This document shows, piece by piece, positions 10,610 to 25,600 of a DNA stretch of 64,000 bases; positions within the stretch are counted from its first letter, which is position 1; each line of letters begins with the position of its first letter. The notes beneath the pieces were generated by a model. The model saw only the letters and a program-made list of their open reading frames with translations, did no database searches and had not been told where the DNA came from. The DNA is from Macadamia tetraphylla (lineage: Eukaryota; Streptophyta; Magnoliopsida; Proteales; Proteaceae). The DNA lies in assembly GCA_022985045.1 (NCBI GenBank), contig CM040968.1, positions 14,122,620 to 14,186,619 of the forward strand, written 5' to 3'. Position numbers and translations under genes: made by a program.

Positions 10610-13600
10610 GTTTGCCACTATCATCTCTCTTCTTCTTCTTTTCTACATTATAATAATAGCTTTAGTCTTCATAAAAAGAGAAATATGTTTTCATTTTCTT
10701 GTGTGATAACTTGTTCGTCAAGTTTGGATTGGCTGGGTCAATGGCTGGTCAACCATCTGAAAATGTATGGAGGAGGCGAAATAAAGCTCATAGTCATTAG
10801 CCCATCTTCATCTTCATGGGCTTTTTAAAACAAGCCCACATTGGCATAAACTTGCCCAGGAAAAAAGAAGCATGAGAACTGTTACGACATTGAACCGGTT
10901 CGGTATCAGTTTTGTGTCGTTTACTTTACCTGTACAATTTTCCCCTTTCTTATGTTCTTCCTGTCATTAGGATCACAGATTCCAGACTAGTTCTTCAATG
11001 GGAAATTCTGTGTTCTTGCCATTTCTGTCAAACCCTGAACTTAGATGGAGGTGGGAGCTGTTCTTCTTTCTCTTAGGGACATTGGTTTGGAGTTCTATCG
11101 TATGTTTTATTCTATATTTTGGGTATGATCAAATTTCTGGTTTATGAGCTTTCAAGTTTTGCTTAATTAGTTGATTCATTTAGGAGCTTTGCTCATGGTG
11201 CTTTGCCTTCAAACCCTAGAAGATCAAAAACTCAAACTCGCCCGAATCAACTCGGGAAGCCCTTTTTGCAAAAGCATTCTCTCATTTAGTTTCGTTTTTT
11301 TTTTGGTGTGGTTGTTTAATATTTTGTGTTTTTACAATCTATCTCCTTTGAATCGTTTGATAAGGTTGACAGCTGTTTGACTCAGATGTTATGCCGAGTC
11401 TAACTCAGCTTATTCAGGCAGCGACAGTCTGAGTTAAACTTCTAATCTCTTTTTTTTTTTTGTTTTTTTTACCAGAACGAAATATTATAAGGACAAATAT
11501 AGAATATGGGCTTGGGTTCTACACGTCACTCTTACATGTAATGTCATCTCCCACGCCAAACCAATTGACGTACAAAGGGGATGCCTCACTATTTGAATAA
11601 AGGAGGGAAAGGGGCTACTAGGTGAGAGAATGTGAGCCTAATGTACATAGACGTAGATATCTACTACACAGCTTTCTAAAGATTCACCTAGCCATAGTGT
11701 ATACAATTTCGCATCTATACTTTACCTTGCTGCAATGGTAAAGTTGCACAATTACCACGTAGTGGTCACGGGTTGGAGTCGTGAAACAGTCTCTTTGCAA
11801 AGCGGGGGGAAATGCTACATACATTATGACCCTCCTCAGACCCATCAAAGTGTTGGGAGCCTCATGCACTTGGTACACCCTTCACATTGCTGATGTTTTC
11901 ATGTATTGCATATTTAGCAGCTACAAAATCTGCCACAGGTATAGCTAAACTGTTTGATCAAATCAGAAATATTAAGCAGCAAATTTAATATTTCCCATGT
12001 CCAGTTCACCATATAAACAAACTTGGAGTAGTTGAAGTAAGGATGCTGAGATGGATGAGTGGTAAAACTAGAAAAGATAAAATATAAAAGAACAAATTAG
12101 AGTTAATCTTGGAGCAGCACCGATACATAATAAGTTGTAAGAAAGTCATTTGGGGTGGTATAGACAACATATCTTAGGACCATAGTACTAGGTGGTAGAT
12201 TTGATTTAAATCAAAAGACCTTAACAAGCCCAGGGAAAGCCTAAAATGACTCAAGGAGAAGTGGTGAGGAAAGACAAGCATATCTTAGGACCATAGTATT
12301 AGGTTTCGGTTTTGAGCCTAGTTTTGACTAGGTTTGAAACCAAAATGTTCCAATTGAAACCGAATTTTTGTTCCAAATATTTACGTTTTTTCTTTCAAGT
12401 TTCGATAGTTGGTTTTAGAGGCCGAATTGCAAAATAGGTATTGAAACTTCTAGAACACCCTATTTTGGGCCCTCTAAACATGGTGGAACATTTAGATTTT
12501 AAAAAATCACACCCAAAATGGTAGTTTGACTTCAGACCCTAGGTTGGTATTATAAGTTGTATACATTCTCTAATATGGCCTATTCCACTCAATGTTTAAC
12601 ACTAGGACACATAATTCAAGTTAAACAACTTAAACATGCATTAGGAATGAATAGACATCAAATCATAAAACATTTCATAAATTATGCATGCATATAGTAT
12701 ATTTCAATCACATCTATTGAAGTTCAACAATAGTACAATATATGTAATGAGTTACCGCTAAATGCCCATTCTGGAGTCCTAGAGACTCTTAGTATAGAAA
12801 CGAGTGCTAGACAGGATCAAAACCACTAGAATGTTGTTGCTGGTGTTGGATCAAGTTATCCTTTAATCGTATCATAAAAGCTTGCCAGGTCATTGTATAG
12901 TAGAAGAAACGATCGAAGTCCTCCACTACAACTCTATAAATGAAATCGTCAACCAAATGGAGGTAATTTAATCTAGGGTATAGATCTACGTACTGTGAGG
13001 AACTTGATTAAGATCCACTTCTACTGGATGGTGCCAATGTAACTGTCACCAACATGTATGGTGGTTATGGAACCGGCACCGCCATGTATGGCTGGGGTAT
13101 TGTGTCACACCCTGCCTTACATTAGGCCAAGGTGTGCGGCACTGGATATCTTACCGTACTAGTCAGCCTGAACCACCAGGATCTAATGTAGAGATGAACT
13201 TACACAAGTACAAAATCTTTTACCAAATCAGAGTACGCATATAAGGGAAAATTTATATTTTACATAACCCATGGTGATTAATCTAAATGATAAATAATAA
13301 TTATAGACATAATTGAATTATAACTCACGATTACCATAATATAATCACATCTTACAACCATAATAATTAAACCTTAAAGCAAAGGAAATCCCAGTCCTCC
13401 ACCACATGTCTCACTGACACAATCTCACAACCATTGCCGAGTCTCGATCCACTCTAGCTCAGGTTCCATCCTCTAAAAACATAAATCCACGAGGGGTGAG
13501 CTTCATAGCCCAGTGAGGGGTGAGCATGCAATCACACACACAATATCATGATGCCAACACACTCACAGTAATATCCACAGATGCACAACTATATGATCTA

Positions 13601-16600
13601 TTTTATTTATAAATATCCGTTCTAGTTGCTAAATCTCAATATATGGGTGTAGTTGCTATAAGCAACGTAGGTGGTATCCCCTTCCTAGTATGTCGGGCCT
13701 CAGAGATACAAGCTAGTTGCAAGCAGGAGTCAGCCAATCCCGAAAAGAACCTCGGTCCCCTAGCCAACCCCTAAATAGTAATGTAGGATTAAAATCTCAA
13801 TAAGATATAATCCTTAGACCCAATAGATCACCATAGATAAATTAAGAACACTAAGAACAATGAGATATAAACTATAATCAATAAAAACGTACTTTGTTTG
13901 GGATTCATAATAAAGCAAAACGCAGTGGAAAACCTTCTGATCCACGTAGCAAGGTACTTCTCCTCTATTCACCTATGATCACTAGCTAGATGAGGAACTT
14001 GAACGCACAAGAGAGGAAGCCACAAGAAACCCTGTCTCTTTCTCTTTCTCTCTCTCTCTCCAGAATGTATGTTGTGAATAAGATTAGGGTTAGAGGAGGG
14101 ACTTAGCTCTCTATTTATAAAGTTTCCCAATGGACCCACTCATCACAAGTCCAATGGTTAACTAAAGCCCACACTAGCTAGCCTATGTTAAACTAATTAA
14201 AACATGTATGTCTCACTTAATTAGACCATATAATTACCTTGGTTTTATTAAAGCACAAAAACACAATTAATATAAGCCTACATAGAAATATTCCAACATT
14301 CTCCCACTTGGGCTATAATTGCTATCAATTTTTTAATACTTATATTGTCCTTAAAAAACAATCTCAGGCTAATCATCACCTTAATGCACATGCCTTTATA
14401 ATGGTCTAGAGACATCTCTAATAGTCAATCCTATCTCATAGAGTCTCAAATACCGAATCATGGCGGTAACTGCATCTTGTAAATGACACAGGACTTTCCA
14501 TGGTCACGAGAGCTCTCAACTCTACTAACATGGATTTAATATGGCAGTGTAGCAACTGGATAACACCCACATAATGGTTCCAATGTGTTTTCCCCTTGTT
14601 AATCCAATTTTTCTCTCCCTTAAGTGATATAACCACATTTGAGAAAATTCTTTATGGATCCAATGAACCTGTATGTCTTATCTTCAATAACTCGAGTTAT
14701 ACTTTATGTGCTATAAGACATACCTTAAGACTAATAATTGAATGCCCCAACCTTTGCTCAAGGTTAACACATATCTTAAGACTTCAAACATTTATATATA
14801 TAACATGCCAACATATAAAACACCCACGTGTTAAATACAACAGTTATAACAAAATTTTATTTTATTGAATAGAATTCCATGCAAAAGACAGTTAATATAT
14901 AATCCCAAAATTTATCAAAAAGGTAAAAAGTACAGATGAAAATTTTATTACACAATAGAGCAAAATAAAATATCTCCCACTAAACAACTGCATCCCATGA
15001 TGCTCCTAAGCCTATGCTAATGACATGTCTCTCAAAAACATAAGGGCGAAGGCCTTTAGTCAGGGGATCAGCTACCATATCATCTGTACTAATATGCTCC
15101 ACTGTGATGTCACCTTTCTTAATCTTTTTCTTTATGGTCAAATATTTGACCTTCATATGCTTAGACCCTGTGATACCCATATTGTTGTTAATAAGCAACA
15201 CAACAGAATTATTATCACAGTACAACTGGATGGGTCTAGCCACAAAATCAAACACTGTCAACTCTCTTATGAGGTTCCTGAACCAAATTTCCTGAGTAGC
15301 TGCTCCATAGCATGCTACAAATTCTGCTTGCATAGTTGAAGAAGTTATCAATTTATGTTTCGCACTTTTCCACGATACTGCCCCACCGCCATTAAGAAAA
15401 TATATCCTGATGTGGACTTCCTGTCATCCTGACAACCAGCAAAGTCATTGTCTGTATAACCTACTAGCTGTAGGTCCTGAACATGTCTTTAAATCAATAT
15501 ATAACTCTTTATCCCCTTTAAGTACCTTAAAACATTCTTGGTAGCAACCCAGTGATCGTGACCAGGGTCTGATTGATATCTGCCTAGAACTCTTGTTGCA
15601 AAAGCAATATCTGGTCTAGTACAAATTTGAGCATACGTGATACTTCCAAGTGCACTAGCATAGGGTACTTTCTTCATTAAATCTCTCTCAATGTTACTTT
15701 TAGGGCATTGTAATAAGCTCAGTTTATCACCCTTGAGAATTAGAACATTCCCAGAGTTGTAATCTAGCATACTGAACCTCTCCAGAACACGATCAATATA
15801 TGCCCTCTGAGAAAGACCTAATAGTTGGCGAGAACAATCCCTATGGATCTCAATGCCAAGGACAAAAGACTCATCACCAGGGTCCTTCATGTCAAACTCC
15901 CTAGATAACAGTTGCTTTGTCTCATGCAATAGTCCTAGATCACTGCTTGCAAGTAAGATATCATCCACATAAAGTAGAAGGAAAATAAATTTGCTCCCAC
16001 TGACCTTGTGATATATTCTTTGATCTACTTGGTTCTCAACAAAACCGAATGAAGTCACAACACTATCAAACTTAAAGTACTATTGCCTTGAAGCTTGCTT
16101 GAGCCCATAAATAGACTTATTAAGTCTATATACAATATGATCAAAACCATTCACTGCAAAACCTTCAGTAATTCAATAAGCTCCCAAACACCATTATGTT
16201 TCATCGATTGCATCTCATCTATCATTGCATCCAACCACAAATCTGACTGAGGACTAGAAGTAGCATCTGAATAAGAAACTGGATCAATCACACAACCGAT
16301 GTCGTAGTCATGTTCTCCCAAATAGACCATATAGTCTAGTGGTATGACTGACCTCCTCTCCTTGGTGGATCTCTTAAGTGGAGCCTCCACAACCACATCC
16401 TGAACCTGAGGAACCTCACAAGGAGCTATATCAATATGCTCCTGTATCTCAATAGGTGCAGCAACTGGTGTAGTAAGCTCTACATCCATCGGAATAGGTA
16501 AAGTAAATGATACAGTCGTCCTAACCTTACTACTGTTCTCATAGTCTGAGAACAACTATCCTTCTCGATCACGTCAAGTTCCAGAAACTTTGCTGCCTGC

Positions 16601-19600
16601 GATTCTACAATTCTAGTACCTCCGCAAGGGTTATAAAAATATACACTTTCGAATGATCAGGGTAAGCAATAAAGTAGCAACGAATAGTTCTGGAGTCCAA
16701 CTTGCTCAAAGTTGGATTATACAACCTTACTTATGCAGGACAACCCCAAACTCTTAGATGGTTCATACTGGGTTTCTGTCCAGTCCATAATTCAAAAGGA
16801 GTTAATGGAACAGCCTTAGTAGGGACTCGATTAAGGATGTAAAGGGCCGTCTTCAAAGCCTCACCCCATAAAAATTGAGATAAATTTTCCTTACTAACCA
16901 TACTTCTCATCATATCCATGAGGATGCGATTACGCCTTTTGGCCACCCCATTATGCTCAGGACTCCTAGGCATAATAAATTAATATACTATCCCAGAATC
17001 CTCTTAAGTATTTGGCAAACGGGCCTTTAAGCTGTCCAGCATCGCCATGTTTACCATAATACTCACCACCCTGGTCAGATCTAACAACCTTGATAACTTT
17101 TCCCAACTATTTTTCGACTTCAGTCTTAAAAATCTTAAATTTATCAAGAGACTCAAACTTTTCCTTAATCATGAACAGATAACCATATCGGGAATAGTTA
17201 TCAATAAATGTGATGAAATAAAAATTTTTACACAAGGTAGCTGTATTGGGTCCACTGATGTCAGTGTGAATAGCCTCTAATAGGTCAGAACTATGGATTG
17301 CCGATTTCTTCTTTATCTTGGTCATTTTTCCTTTCCAACCGTCTACACATGTCTCTAGGTCACCTTCAAGAAGTCAGATTTTATCAACCTTTCAACTCTT
17401 TCCCTAGAGATGTGACCAAGCCTTTTATGCCACAACGTGTAAGACTTCTCCTTAGGTAAAGGTCTTTTGAGAATAATTCTTTCAACAATATAAGAGACAT
17501 AAATATCATGAGGAGCTAAACACAATCTATATAGTCCATAAGACATAGTACAATAACCAACCTTATTTGAATTGAAGAATAAATTAACCATAATGTTCTT
17601 TATTTCAAAATGGTAACCACACAAGTTTAAAACTGAAACGGAAATCAAATTCCGTCTAAAGGACGGTATAAAAAAATTGTTTCTTAACATCAATTTTAAA
17701 CCAGAGTCTAGAATTGAAATGACATCTCCCACGAATTCTATGTCAGCTTGTTCGTTGTTCCCCACAGTGAGCTTTGATTCATCCTTATTTGGCTTCCTCC
17801 GGTTTATGAATCCCTGTATGGTAAAAGCAACATGGTTAGTTGCACCGCTCTCTAGCCACTAAGATCTGGATGAGGCTTCTGATAAGTTGGATTCACAAAC
17901 AAGTGCTAAAGAATCATTACATGCATGCTCACGTTTAGATAACCAAGTCGTGTACTTAGGGCATTCCTTCTTCATATGAACTTTTTCCTTACAAAGGAAA
18001 CAGTGACCATCCTCATTCTTAAAAGAGGATTTCTTATGACCCAAATTGCTAGATTGACTAGACTCCTTATTGGTTTCTTGAGCAAATTTATTAGTATGAG
18101 ATTTAGGCTATTTACCTTTATGAAAACTGGAGCTAGAAGCAAACAAGGTTGTGTGGGTTTTTTTCTTCTTCAGTTTTTCGTTCTCAGTAACAATCTAGAG
18201 ATCAAGTCATTAATGGTCCAGGTTTTATCTTGGGAGTTATAATTGGTTTTGATGATCCCAAATTTAGAATGAAGGGTATTTAAGGCTTTGAGTTTGGTTT
18301 GGTAATCCACCATCCGAATTATATAGTCCCTAACACCTCTAGAACTATCATACCTCAAATTGAAAAGTTCCTGCAGAAGAGTTCATATTTCAGTATTTGA
18401 TGAAACTTGGTATCTGAGTGCCACTGAATCCATCATCTCCTTAGCAATGCAATCAGTAGGCAAACCACTTTTTAGGTGATCTTTGATCGACCTCTTTATG
18501 GATAGTAAGCAGATGCGATTGCTCTTTACCCATGCAGCATGCACTAATTTTTCATCATCAGTGCTCTGATCAGTGAGATCCGCTGGTTTATTCATAATAA
18601 GGGATGTATGAACATCTTCCATTTCCATGGCAAACAATACATCCTCTTTCCATTTCTTGCAATTGGACTCAGTAAGAACCTTAATAGTAACCATATTATT
18701 GTTGGTAGAAAAAGTGACAGAAAAATAAATAATGTATATCTTTAGCATAATGTGAGTACCGTGTAACTTAAAAAAATATATAAGTACACCAATTGAGAGT
18801 TCACAAACATTATTATGTAAATACCTTTGGGCTGAATTCATAACATACAGTTGTAGAACCCTCCACATATCAGCGGCCATGAAAACATATTCCAACATTT
18901 GATAGGCTATCACCTTTGGGTGTATAGATTACTTGGGTTAGTCAATTCTTAATCATATGTTGTTTATGTGACCCTCTAAGTACTAATACACAATCACCTC
19001 CTTTGGCTGTATGACCATGCATTAGAACTAGAGTCATCCCACTATCGTATAAAACCGATATTTCACAGATTCAATCAAAAAGACCACTTTGGTGGCTATA
19101 ACTTAATCAAATTTATGAAACTCTCATACCGGGATATACTTAATATCACTCACATCAAATCAAATAATATGTAATTTTAGACTTGAAGACAAGGGGTTAA
19201 AAATTGTCCCTAAAATTACATTAGATGCTAATAACATTGTTTAATACTTTAATCATCCATTAGGATCTTTCTTCATTTATTTTTAATCCCATGAACAGTA
19301 CCTTGGTACTATTTATCCTCAATAATTAGAAGTTTTAAACCTAATAATCCTTAATCAATTAGGGTTTCAAAATAATCATCCCTAATCGATTAGAATTTCA
19401 AAAACTAATCATCCCTAATCTATTAGAGTTTTAAAATAATCATCTTTAATTTATGGATTCAATCCAAAAACTACGATCCATCTCTCATAAATTTGATTAG
19501 TGTTTTAAACCTAGTCATCCATAATCCATGGATTCAATCCAGAAACTTTAATCTATCCCTTGCAAATATGATTAGGGTTCTAAACCTAATCTATGGTGGC

Positions 19601-22600
19601 TCTGATACCACATGTAGGATTAAAATCTCTACAAGATATAATCCTTAGACTCAATAGATTACCATAGATAGATTAAGAACACCAAGAACAATGGGATATA
19701 AACTATAATCAAGAAAAGCGTACCTTATTTGGGATCTATAGTAAAGCAAAGCACAACGGAAAACCATTTGATCCACTTAGTAAGGTACTTTTCCTCTATT
19801 TCCTTATGATCACTGGCTAGATGAGGAACTTGAACACACAAGGGAGGAAGCCACAAGAAACCCTGTCTCTTTCTCTTTCTCCCTCTCTCTCCAGAATGTA
19901 CGTTGTGAATAAGATTAGGGTTAGAGGAGGGACCTAGCTCTCTATTTATAAAGTTTCCCAATGGACCCACTCATCACAAGTCCAATGGTTAACTAAAACC
20001 CACACTAGCGAAGCCCATATTAAACTAATTAAAGCATGTATGTCTCACTTAATTAGACCATATAATTAACTTTGTTTTATTAAGGCACAAAAACCCAATT
20101 AATATAAGCCCACATAGAAATATTTTAACAAGTAACCCCTGATAATATGGTCTCAAAATCCCACACCGTCATTGGTCTCCCATGCTGTCCGATAGTTATG
20201 CGTAGAGTACGTCGTACCATGCTGTGCCCTCTCAGGATACAGTACGTCGTATCTAGGCATAGTAGTCATCCGCGACCTACCACTGAGTGGCATTAGCCAA
20301 TACCTTACCCCTTATTGGCAAGGGGTTATAGCACTGGGATGTGATCATAACCATATGCATCTACATGCATCAATAACATCCATAGCATCCATACACACAT
20401 CTGTGGCTATATTTGTAAGTCTGACCTCTCAGCCCATGGTACCAAAAAGAACCTCGGCCACATCACGCCTCAGACCGTCAATGTTACAACCATCACCGCA
20501 CAACAATAATTCTACGCATCCACAAAACCTTGATAACATCAAAGTCGGTAAAATCATACCACATGTGCATTATATATATTTTTATATATAATAAATCCAA
20601 ACCATGGTTTCCATCACATACACGAGCATGCAGAACATAAAAGTATATAGAAACACTCCGTAAAGTAAAACAATCACCCACTCACCTTGATACCCGAATC
20701 TGATGCCTTTTCGTTGAGTTCCCATCCACGCGTACCTTTGCTGAGTATCTTAGGTGCCTAATTAAATAATTAATATTTTAGGTTAGTTTTAGTATTCACT
20801 GTCCAAGGACAACTCAACTTCCTAAACTCCTATTGAATTCCCTTACCGGAATCCAAACCAACAGTCAAACAGAGGCACTGATTCCTGCCCAACATTTCTC
20901 CCAACAACGTACCTACTTAACCAACTTGGCTCCCTAACCCCTATGTGAGTCACTAACCTGATCCGCACAATCTCGAGTTTCCTTTTTGTCTAAACAGACT
21001 AAGCCACATAGTACAGACTTCATCAGACACCCATCAGAGGCAACTTGTGGGTTATCATAGACCTCAGCGGATTGGGCTGATTCCCAAAGCAGTCTTCTTC
21101 CTTATTGTACTATTTTATGTAAAGAGGTATGGTCTTACACTCCCTATGGACATTCCCTGACTATGACAGAGTCCTCTCAGCTAATTTAGTGACATGTTTA
21201 GGCTTTGGAATCCGTACCACCGTCATCTTTATAGGGCTAAGTTTCACTAAGTACGTATCTGTAGGCCCCACCCTTGTACAGGGTGCACCTAGACCCAACC
21301 ATCAGCCATATAGGGCTCTAAAACTCCAATCGGCAGGTATGGCCTAGCCCAACCAGTTGGCCGATCGAGCCTGTCGGAGCCCATTTTCCACAGAATCCAA
21401 TTCTGCCACTGCTACTGCTGTACATTGTAAGCCCAAAAATTGATTCCCTTTCTAGCCTAATTGGTCTGCCCTTGTATGGAGAGTCTTATATGCTTATGTG
21501 GTCAACATACTGACCCACCTCTGGGAGTAGATTAGCTAACCTAGGTATCTACACATTCCAATTTCAGAAATTCTAGGATTTAGATGGGAATTTAGGTGTT
21601 TTAGCACAATTGAATCAATTCCCCCTCTTAAATACCAAATTAAAACTGTAATGATCAGGTTACAGTCACCAAAGTCCCATGTTATCTCCAATTGAGCTCC
21701 ATACTTGATTTTTCTGAAAAGAATTTCTGATCAACACCTTTAAAAATCTATTTTTAATCTAATTTAAATTCTTATGTTGTTCTACTGCAGAATTCAAGCT
21801 ACAATCAGCCTAATTCCCTCATTAATTTACAGGAATCGACCCCGATTGCTGAAAACCTTCTGTTCTTGGGTTTACAGAGATGGTTTCAAGCCAATTGGGC
21901 CTTAGAACCTTGTTGAATTTTGGGGATTCTTCTATTGGGAAGCTGATTAGAGCACAGGAATCTGATTACATTCCTTATTGGACTGAAATCCCTAATCCTA
22001 ATTATGAATTCAGATGAACTAGTTTAAATTCTGCAATTGTACTTGGCAGAATTTCCTGCTTGTTGGCTGAACTGTTCAATAGGAGCCCTAGGTGCAGAAG
22101 CCCTCTTCCTTTCTTTCTTCTTCCCTTCTCTCCTTCTCCTTTCTTCTTCTTCTTCTCTTTTCCTTCTTCTTTTCCTTGTTTCTAACAGTAACCGTATGGC
22201 ACAAATGAGGCATTAGGTCTAATAGAAAATATTTATAGGCCAGCCCAAATGAGACCTTAGGGGTGTTTGGCTGGACCCTATAACTTGATTTAAATTAATC
22301 TAAAACTTTAACATCTCATAACCCCAAGTAGGCCCCACTACCCACTATGGTTAATGGTGGGTTAAAATCCTCAAATAGACCCCTACACTTGGTGGGAGTG
22401 CAAGGAGCAATGCTACAGAGAAGTGGGCCCCACAAAGAAAACCCAATTTTTCAGTATTCTGCCAGCCAAACTGGCTAGCCGGTTGCCTTATTTTTGGCCT
22501 TTCAGCAGACTAATCCTCTGTCTTGCATTACGTGATATGTGTGGGGCCATTCCCACAAATTTTAACTATTTTACCCCTCCTACTTGACTATTAAATCTGC

Positions 22601-25600
22601 TAATTTCTCCTTTCTACTATTGTACATGTGTGATCCATAAGATAATAGCCTATTTCCCATGTGCCAGTTAGGTCCTGACACTGGGGAACAGATGCTTCAA
22701 AATTCAGGGTATTACATGTTGGGAATGAGAAGATGCAGTCCACAAAATCTTACCCATTACTTGATTGACCTTGATACTCAGAGGTAGAGGGAAATGACGA
22801 TGAAGTGCTAAACTACCCAAATTGACCATACCCAGTATTGTTGGAACCAGTGCTCCTCATGCCATATGATTCTGCATGCCACTGGCCCACTGCCCCTTTG
22901 CATACCATATTCCATACTTAGTCCTCTTAGAGAGTGTCAGTCAAGCTTGAGAGACTGACGTCTATGGACTTGATGCTACTATCCTACTCCTCAAGTGGTG
23001 GTATTAATCGGAGACGTGGGCAGCTCAAATAGCTTGCACATGTAGGAGGCATGTCCATCATCATCACCCCCATTACCATCAAATGAGGAATCTATTAAGT
23101 ATGGCAACTAGAATGCTACCATTCGATGCCCTCTTCATCATCCCCACCAGGCTGGGACACAAAAAGGTTGAGGTGTCTGTGAATTAACAGGACCCTCTCA
23201 AGATGCCATATACTCGTCCATGTCACCACCCATCTGACTAACTGTCCCGACGTTGGGCCTACTCTCAGTTTGATCCATGACAGGGTCACTTTGATCCTTC
23301 ACGCAATGGATCTATTGACAGTAAATCCTATCCATGGAATAATTTGATCTATGGACAACATTATTGTGGTAAAGGTCTTAATGCTAGAGGAATCATTATA
23401 GTAGGGCATAGAGTGGGAGGCCATAAGCATCTATACTGTAAAAATGATTTTCGACGGAATAAAAAAAGCATAGAGGGTAGAATCGTAACCATAGAATATG
23501 ACCCCTAAATCCCTAATCGAAATGCATGCATTTGTCTCATAGACTATGGGGATGGTGAGAAGAGATATATTTTACATCCCAAGAAAAATAGTTCACTGCT
23601 TCAGCCTTGATGTCATCAACACTGTGAAGAGGGGTGCCATTCCTATCCAAAAGCATGGGGATTATGTTGGCATTGCTTCTAGCTTTGAGAGATCTGTGGA
23701 AATAGGCAGAGGGTTGCCATTCCTTACCACCTCAATATATTTTTTCTTTTAATAAATTCTTGGCTTCTTTTTTTTTTTTTTTGGAGTATGGGGATAAGAT
23801 GTTGTTGAGCTTGAATTTATACAATTCCAATGTGAAATATTGAGAATAGTTTCTGTTATGTCTTTTTTTCGTAAATAGTTTCTGTCATGTCTGCATTCAA
23901 CCTTTCAAAATTTCTTGTCATTGGGGAAATCAAATCTCCTCCAGATCATACCGTAACCCAGCACCTGATTATATAGAAGCACTGTTTCACTCTAAATGAA
24001 GAATGCCAGGTCCCAGTGGCTTTTACAGTCAATATCTAACTAACGTAGAAATTAGAGCCTTGATATTGGATCTCCGAACTCCTTCTAACATAGAGCATGC
24101 GTGATTTAAGAGCTGTATTTTAGATTTCTTAGATGTATGGTGTTAGTATATGTTGGATTTTGTCCATGTGTATTGTTTGATTGTTAGTAGAGTTAATTAT
24201 TCCAGTGATAATGTATCATGTCTCATCTTTGCCAATTGTAAACCTTTTAGCAAACTGCACATTTTCATGACAAGTAAGTTGACCTTTGTGCTCTTATGTT
24301 ACGCATCAATTTTTACTATGATAATTTGTTTGTATTTAGGGTCATCAAATTAAAATCCTTTTTCTTGAAGCAAGTTTTGTTATATCATTTAACCTTCTAC
24401 TTGTGCTAGTACATGTGGGTAAGGGTGGTTGTCTCTTCTGTGGAAGTATCTTCATTAGGTTATGGAATCAATCAATTGTGGTTTGTGACTTTTGCATTAA
24501 TACTATGAGCTTTGTTTGCTCTGTTTTCTAAGCTTAAACCATAATCTAATGTTCTATTGCAGGTGGAAAAGATTCCAGAATCTTTTCAGTCAGTTGAGCA
24601 TTACCTTGGGTCTTTTATGTTCCCTTTATTAGAGGAAACACGTGCTGCATTATGTGCAAGCATGAATGTAATTTCGGAGGCACCACTAGCAGAAGTAACC
24701 TCCCTTGAAGAGTCTAAGCCTTATGGTTCACTCTTATATGAGATCAATGTTGACTATTGGAAGAACATGTTGAGATCATGTGGCAAGGAAGTTTACAAAC
24801 CTAAGCCTGGGGATATTTTTGTTTTTTCAGATATGGTACCTGAAACTGTTTCTGACTTACAATGTTATGGGAGGTCATGGACTTTTGCTGCAGTCATTAA
24901 AACTCTTGACAATGAAGAATCAGAAGAGGACTCAGCTATTTATTTAAAAGTTAAGGCTTCAAAGGCTATCGAAGTCAAAGAGGGGATGCAGAATTCACTT
25001 TTTGCAGTTTTTCTGATAAATATGACGACAAACAATAGAATATGGTCTGCTTTGCAAGGGATAGGAAACTTGAAGATTATAAAGAATATTCTTGGCGACA
25101 ATCCTATGGTATGAAAATAGAGACAATTAGTTCTATTGTTGGAATTGTTTAATACACTAAGCTACATTTTCAAACATACAGTCCTGTATGTTGTGGAGAA
25201 CTCAAGGTGCACTTGAAATTCTAGGCTCTGGATACACCTATGTATTGTCATATAGGAGTTTCTGACTTACATTTTACTTGACCTTGTGTTTTAAGCCCAT
25301 ATCTTTAGATTGTGAATTATGAGGAAATGAAAATCACATAAATGGTCGTACTAGCATGGTTTAAAGTATCTCCGATACTGATACGATACCCTTCGATACG
25401 TATCTTAAATTTAGCCGACCGATACGATACACACCGATACGATACATTGAATTTTTAAAATCTTTCGTATCGATATATATCCTACAATACATACTGATAT
25501 GCATCGATATACTGATACAATACGATACGCACTAATACTCTATGGAAAATATAAAATAGAGTGAAATGTACGTTTCGGTATGTATCGGTACGTATCGGTG

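Larger units (their letters stand above)
13782..20130 (-). mobile_element. Ty1/copia LTR retrotransposon, defective, nested in solo LTR
   Basis: A complete structural element in - orientation. Two LTRs (13782..14298 and 19613..20130) bound an interior with a PBS for initiator tRNA-Met, gag with zinc knuckle, protease, integrase, RT, RNase H and a polypurine tract. The target duplication agtaa (13777..13781 and 20131..20135) is perfect. Gene order with integrase before RT marks it as copia. Stops, frameshifts and an RT deletion make it non-autonomous. The LTRs differ at about 27 of the first 215 positions by eye, so it is old. Confidence 0.95.
13103..22716. mobile_element. Giant solo LTR (LTR family G), split by a copia element
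   Basis: Begins TGTCACACCCTGCCTTA and ends GGTATTACA. The flanking 5-mers are tattg and tgttg, a near-perfect target duplication. Without the copia insertion it is about 3,260 bases. The same sequence in the same order is found at 48439..52935, which confirms both ends. No gag or pol is attached, so it is best read as a solo LTR of a long-LTR retrotransposon. No gene of its own. Confidence 0.75.

Noticed and set aside
11720..11882. Possible tRNA gene from the box B-like GGTTGGAGTC
   Set aside because: No cloverleaf could be drawn, and the downstream sequence follows the Au SINE body.
23581..23752. Continuation of the rpl2 fragment in the ORF ending at 23752
   Set aside because: After YILHP the translation no longer follows L2 (RGAIIGDTIV expected). 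The rest is of unknown origin.
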